Shown here piece after piece: positions 61,525-64,000 of a stretch of DNA of 64,000 bases. Each line of letters starts with the position of its first letter. Positions within the stretch are counted from its first letter, which is position 1. The stretch comes from Phytopythium helicoides. Lineage: Eukaryota; Oomycota; Peronosporomycetes; Pythiales; Pythiaceae. The notes beneath the pieces were generated by a model that was not told the origin of the DNA, did no database searches, and was given only the letters and a program-made list of their open reading frames with translations. The stretch is taken from assembly GCA_024867545.1 (NCBI GenBank), contig JANFNE010000008.1, positions 372,001-436,000 of the forward strand. Direction: 5' to 3'. Position numbers and translations under genes: made by a program.

Positions 61525-62059
61525 GTCTTCCTCTTCGCGGAGTATTTAGATCGGGATGGAGCGCTGGAGGGAGGCTGAGGACATACGCCAGCCTGTTGTA
61601 ACAGCTTGCTTGCGTTTGTGGCGTCTAGCGGCACTGCCAATTTTTTCAAGTCGCTCCGTTTTCCCATGTTGCTGCGGTAAACGTCTGGTTCTTGAAATGC
61701 AGTTCCTTTGCACACTGACATCGGCTGGCGCCAACCCTAATGCGGCACCCAACAGATCCATCCAAGTTCAATGCGTCACGAACGTAGGCATGGCGAAAGT
61801 AGTCGTCACAGAGTAAGCCAGCGAGGGTCTGGATCGCTTTCTCTTGCAGCTTGCAGCTTGCTGCACGAGCTATGCAAAACTCTCCAACGCACGCCATGGA
61901 ATGACAGAGGCGACCTGTGCGACTCAAATCATTGATCACGAAAATCCAACACCACGAATGAGGGAACGGCATGCATTCGCAACGATAACTAGAGCGTGGG
62001 TCTGTCCATGAGCAGCCACCAACGCTTCATGCAACATCGAAATCCTGGCGGCATCCCGC
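61525..62059. other. Intergenic region, no gene seen
   Basis: About 535 bp upstream of mucin-like copy 1 and downstream of the Ser-rich gene. No gene recognised. Confidence 0.35.
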
Positions 62060-62551
62060 TCATATCTGTGCCGCCACCAGCGCGCCGATCCCTGCGACAA
62101 TCACGCAGCTCGGTCCAACCGTCCACGAGCTCGCAGTATTGGACGCCGAAGTATCCACCGATGCGCTTGAACTGGAGCTGCTGGCGCTTCCACTCGCATC
62201 CACCTCCACCTCGTTGTCCGAGCTCCCGCTGGCTGCTTCATCTCCCTCTGTCGTGCTGTCGCTGCCCACGGTCGCGTCTCCAGTCGAGCTGCTTCCAGCG
62301 GTCGACGACGTCACGTCTGTCCCCGGCTTGACGCTCGAGGGCGTGGGTGCCGCAGTGCCCACCGCCGACGAGTCGCTGCTTGGCGCGGTCGTCGTCGTGT
62401 CCACCGAGTTGTCGTTGGCGGCCACTTGGCTGTCGCCGAGTGCCGTACCGGACGATGCCGAGTCCTGCGCGGCCACGAGCTGCGGAGCGAGGAGATCGAC
62501 GGCAGCGAGCGCCATGAGGGCGAGCGCGAGCAGCAGGCGGAGCGAGCGCAT
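62060..62551 (-). CDS. Secreted Ser/Thr-rich protein, probable GPI anchor
   Basis: 163 residues. The signal peptide is LLLALALMALAAVDLLAPQL, followed by a low-complexity Ser/Thr/Asp/Gly chain and a C-terminal hydrophobic segment (SCVIVAGIGALVAAQI). It shares general design but no clear alignment with the flanking mucin-like pair, and it lies inside the loop of their inverted repeat. Confidence 0.75.
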   Translation of the reverse strand: MRSLRLLLALALMALAAVDLLAPQLVAAQDSASSGTALGDSQVAANDNSVDTTTTAPSSDSSAVGTAAPTPSSVKPGTDVTSSTAGSSSTGDATVGSDSTTEGDEAASGSSDNEVEVDASGSASSSSSSASVDTSASNTASSWTVGPSCVIVAGIGALVAAQI

Positions 62552-62984
62552 GGCGAAGGCGATCGAGGAATGCGCGGCGGTGGAGTGGGTCTCTGCAGCG
62601 GGAGAAATGGATACTTTCGTACCTTGAGAGAGTACACAACATACAAATATATAGATATTTGTATTATGGGCTACTTGTTTTTGTTATCTGAAGTGAGAGA
62701 GCCAGCAACCGTTGCGACTGCGACCACATGGAGAGGTGCTCGTGGTCTCTACAGATACGGCAGCGACGATACGCTAAAGCGGAGGTCATGTGGTCTGGCG
62801 AAATGCGTATCTCATGAGCGTCGGTGATGACAGCTTCACAACTGCGTGCAGCTGTTCGAAGCCCAACACCAAAGCAAATCATGGTATCAAGCTAAAATCG
62901 TCCATGGACAACACGTCATTCCCAAATCCTCCAGCTCACCAGCACAACCAAATCCACAACCAACAACCAACAACACCAAAAACA
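62552..62984. promoter_or_regulatory. Divergent promoter region
   Basis: 433 bp between the Ser-rich gene and mucin-like copy 2. From 62917 it belongs to the inverted repeat, so the two mucin-like genes share about 60 bp of leader (CAACAACCAACAACACC-like) but have different upstream promoters. Confidence 0.4.
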
Positions 62985-63746
62985 ATGAAGTTCTTCCAGA
63001 TCGTCGTCCTCGCCGCTCTCGCTGTCGCCGGTGTCTCCGCACAGACCACCACCACAGCCACCACCGCTCCTACAACCACCACGGCAGCCCCCGCAACGGG
63101 AACCACCACTGGCACCACCACCACCGACACAACCACCACCGGCACCGCCACCAACGGAACCACTACCACCGGATCCTCCGGCATGGATATGAACACCATG
63201 GGCAGCACCACTGGAACCTCCGATGTCGGTGCATCCACGGCCGGCACCGTGTCGGCATCTAGCGCCGAGGGAGACTCCAACACCGTCGGCAGCTCCGACA
63301 CCACCTCGTCCGGCTCGACTACGACGTCATCGGGTTCCTCCACCTCGTCGTCGTCTTCATCCACGGACGCCTCTGCCGGGTCGAGCGACGCATCGGCGGT
63401 GTCGGGTGCCGTCGGCATGGTCACGGTCACGATGATCGCGGCTGGCGCGTACCTGGCGTAGGTCGGTGTATCACTAGATGTGCGGCGTGCCTCACTTCAC
63501 GATGATGTGAGTGTTTGACTGGACCACCACCAAGCGTGTGTGTGTGCGCGCGTGTGTGTGTGGTTTCAATCTGCTTACTTCGAGTGTTTTTGGCTATCGA
63601 CCGAAGTGAGTCGAGGAGGGTCGGAAGGTAGCTAGAAGAGATCGTACTGGTTGTTCAAGACGAAGGACTGTAGGTTGTGTGTTTTGTCATAGGTGATCGA
63701 TCGATTGCCGACGGCGCCGACGCTATGGAATAAACGTGTACTTTAG
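62917..63746 (-). repeat. Inverted repeat 2, right arm
   Basis: Reverse-complement partner of 60688-61524. It carries mucin-like copy 2 and a GT/GC-alternating tract (63536-63561) whose counterpart in the left arm is a CA-rich tract near 60882-60895. Confidence 0.85.
62985..63461 (+). CDS. Mucin-like secreted Ser/Thr-rich protein, copy 2
   Basis: 158 residues. The signal peptide is identical to that of copy 1, with the same Thr-rich and Ser-rich regions and the same C-terminal tail. It differs from copy 1 mainly by loss of one four-residue Thr repeat. The ATG follows an A/C-rich leader. Transcribed away from copy 1. Confidence 0.8.
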   Translation: MKFFQIVVLAALAVAGVSAQTTTTATTAPTTTTAAPATGTTTGTTTTDTTTTGTATNGTTTTGSSGMDMNTMGSTTGTSDVGASTAGTVSASSAEGDSNTVGSSDTTSSGSTTTSSGSSTSSSSSSTDASAGSSDASAVSGAVGMVTVTMIAAGAYLA

Positions 63747-64000
63747 CATTTCTATTGATGAACTTTTTTGTTACCTTCAGTAAGCTTGGGAAATTGGCCA
63801 AGAGCTCCTCGCAATGATATCAAAAAACCATTAAAGCAAGGCGAAAGTACTTAGGACGACAACGCTCACGCTCTCATTTGCTTTCAAACTTTGCAAAATG
63901 GCTTCCATCGCAATGACACTACTCTGAACCCTATTGCTGCAGCTACTTTGGAGGCAACCGGGGCTAGCCCGCAAAGTCGAACGAGCCGCGACGCTCGTGC
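63747..64000. other. Window end, no gene seen
   Basis: About 250 bp beyond the inverted repeat with no feature I can support. Confidence 0.35.

Overview
The window is eukaryotic and most likely from an oomycete (Phytophthora/Pythium-type stramenopile). Genes are compact and GC-rich. They are broken by short GT-AG introns of about 55-110 bp with CTAAC/CTGAC-like branch points, and often lie back to back with about 100-200 bp between divergent starts. Several contents fit oomycetes: Tyr-kinase-like (TKL) kinases with a helical N-terminus, a temptin-domain secreted protein, Ser/Thr-rich GPI-type surface proteins, a trihelix-like protein and a pair of genes resembling the M96 mating-specific family. 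No rRNA, tRNA, CRISPR or intact transposon was recognised.

Layout. 0-5.5 kb: three TKL kinases or pseudokinases with an MLKL-like plan (helical bundle, then kinase domain). 5.9-10.3 kb: a two-repeat Myb/SANT protein and an RGG-tailed Argonaute with a complete DEDH tetrad. 10.9-24.9 kb: housekeeping genes, namely an ASCC2-like CUE protein, an uncharacterised protein, tripeptidyl peptidase II, a UBE2K-like E2, an IGHMBP2-like helicase with AN1 finger, and a FAF2/UBXD8-like protein. 25.1-27.9 kb: a tandem array of four copies of an unknown small gene family, two intact and two decayed. 28.2-43.5 kb: SFT2, an amino-acid transporter, the trihelix-like protein, a membrane protein, a GyrI-like protein, SUA5, a TTLL glutamylase, a coiled-coil protein and a PAC1-like proteasome chaperone. 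45-49.8 kb: a single-pass membrane protein, RRS1, a cysteine form of selenoprotein K (four exons, one of 19 nt), mitochondrial bL27 and an ankyrin-like protein. 50.5-63.7 kb: a duplication-rich region with two NmrA-like reductases in tandem, two M96-like genes in a gapless 1,235-bp inverted repeat, a C1q-like protein, a temptin protein, a small SNARE, and two mucin-like genes in a second inverted repeat of about 830 bp.

Two patterns run across the window. First, local duplication followed by decay is frequent: kinases x3, small family x4, NmrA x2, M96-like x2, mucin-like x2. Second, four conserved housekeeping genes carry single-base frame breaks (TPP2 five, IGHMBP2-like six, SUA5 one, TTLL one) while long neighbours such as Argonaute do not. 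Sequencing or assembly error is the simplest explanation, and it must be excluded before calling these pseudogenes.

Gene models were built by eye from frames, splice signals and remembered family features. Exon coordinates are predictions, and no database search was run.
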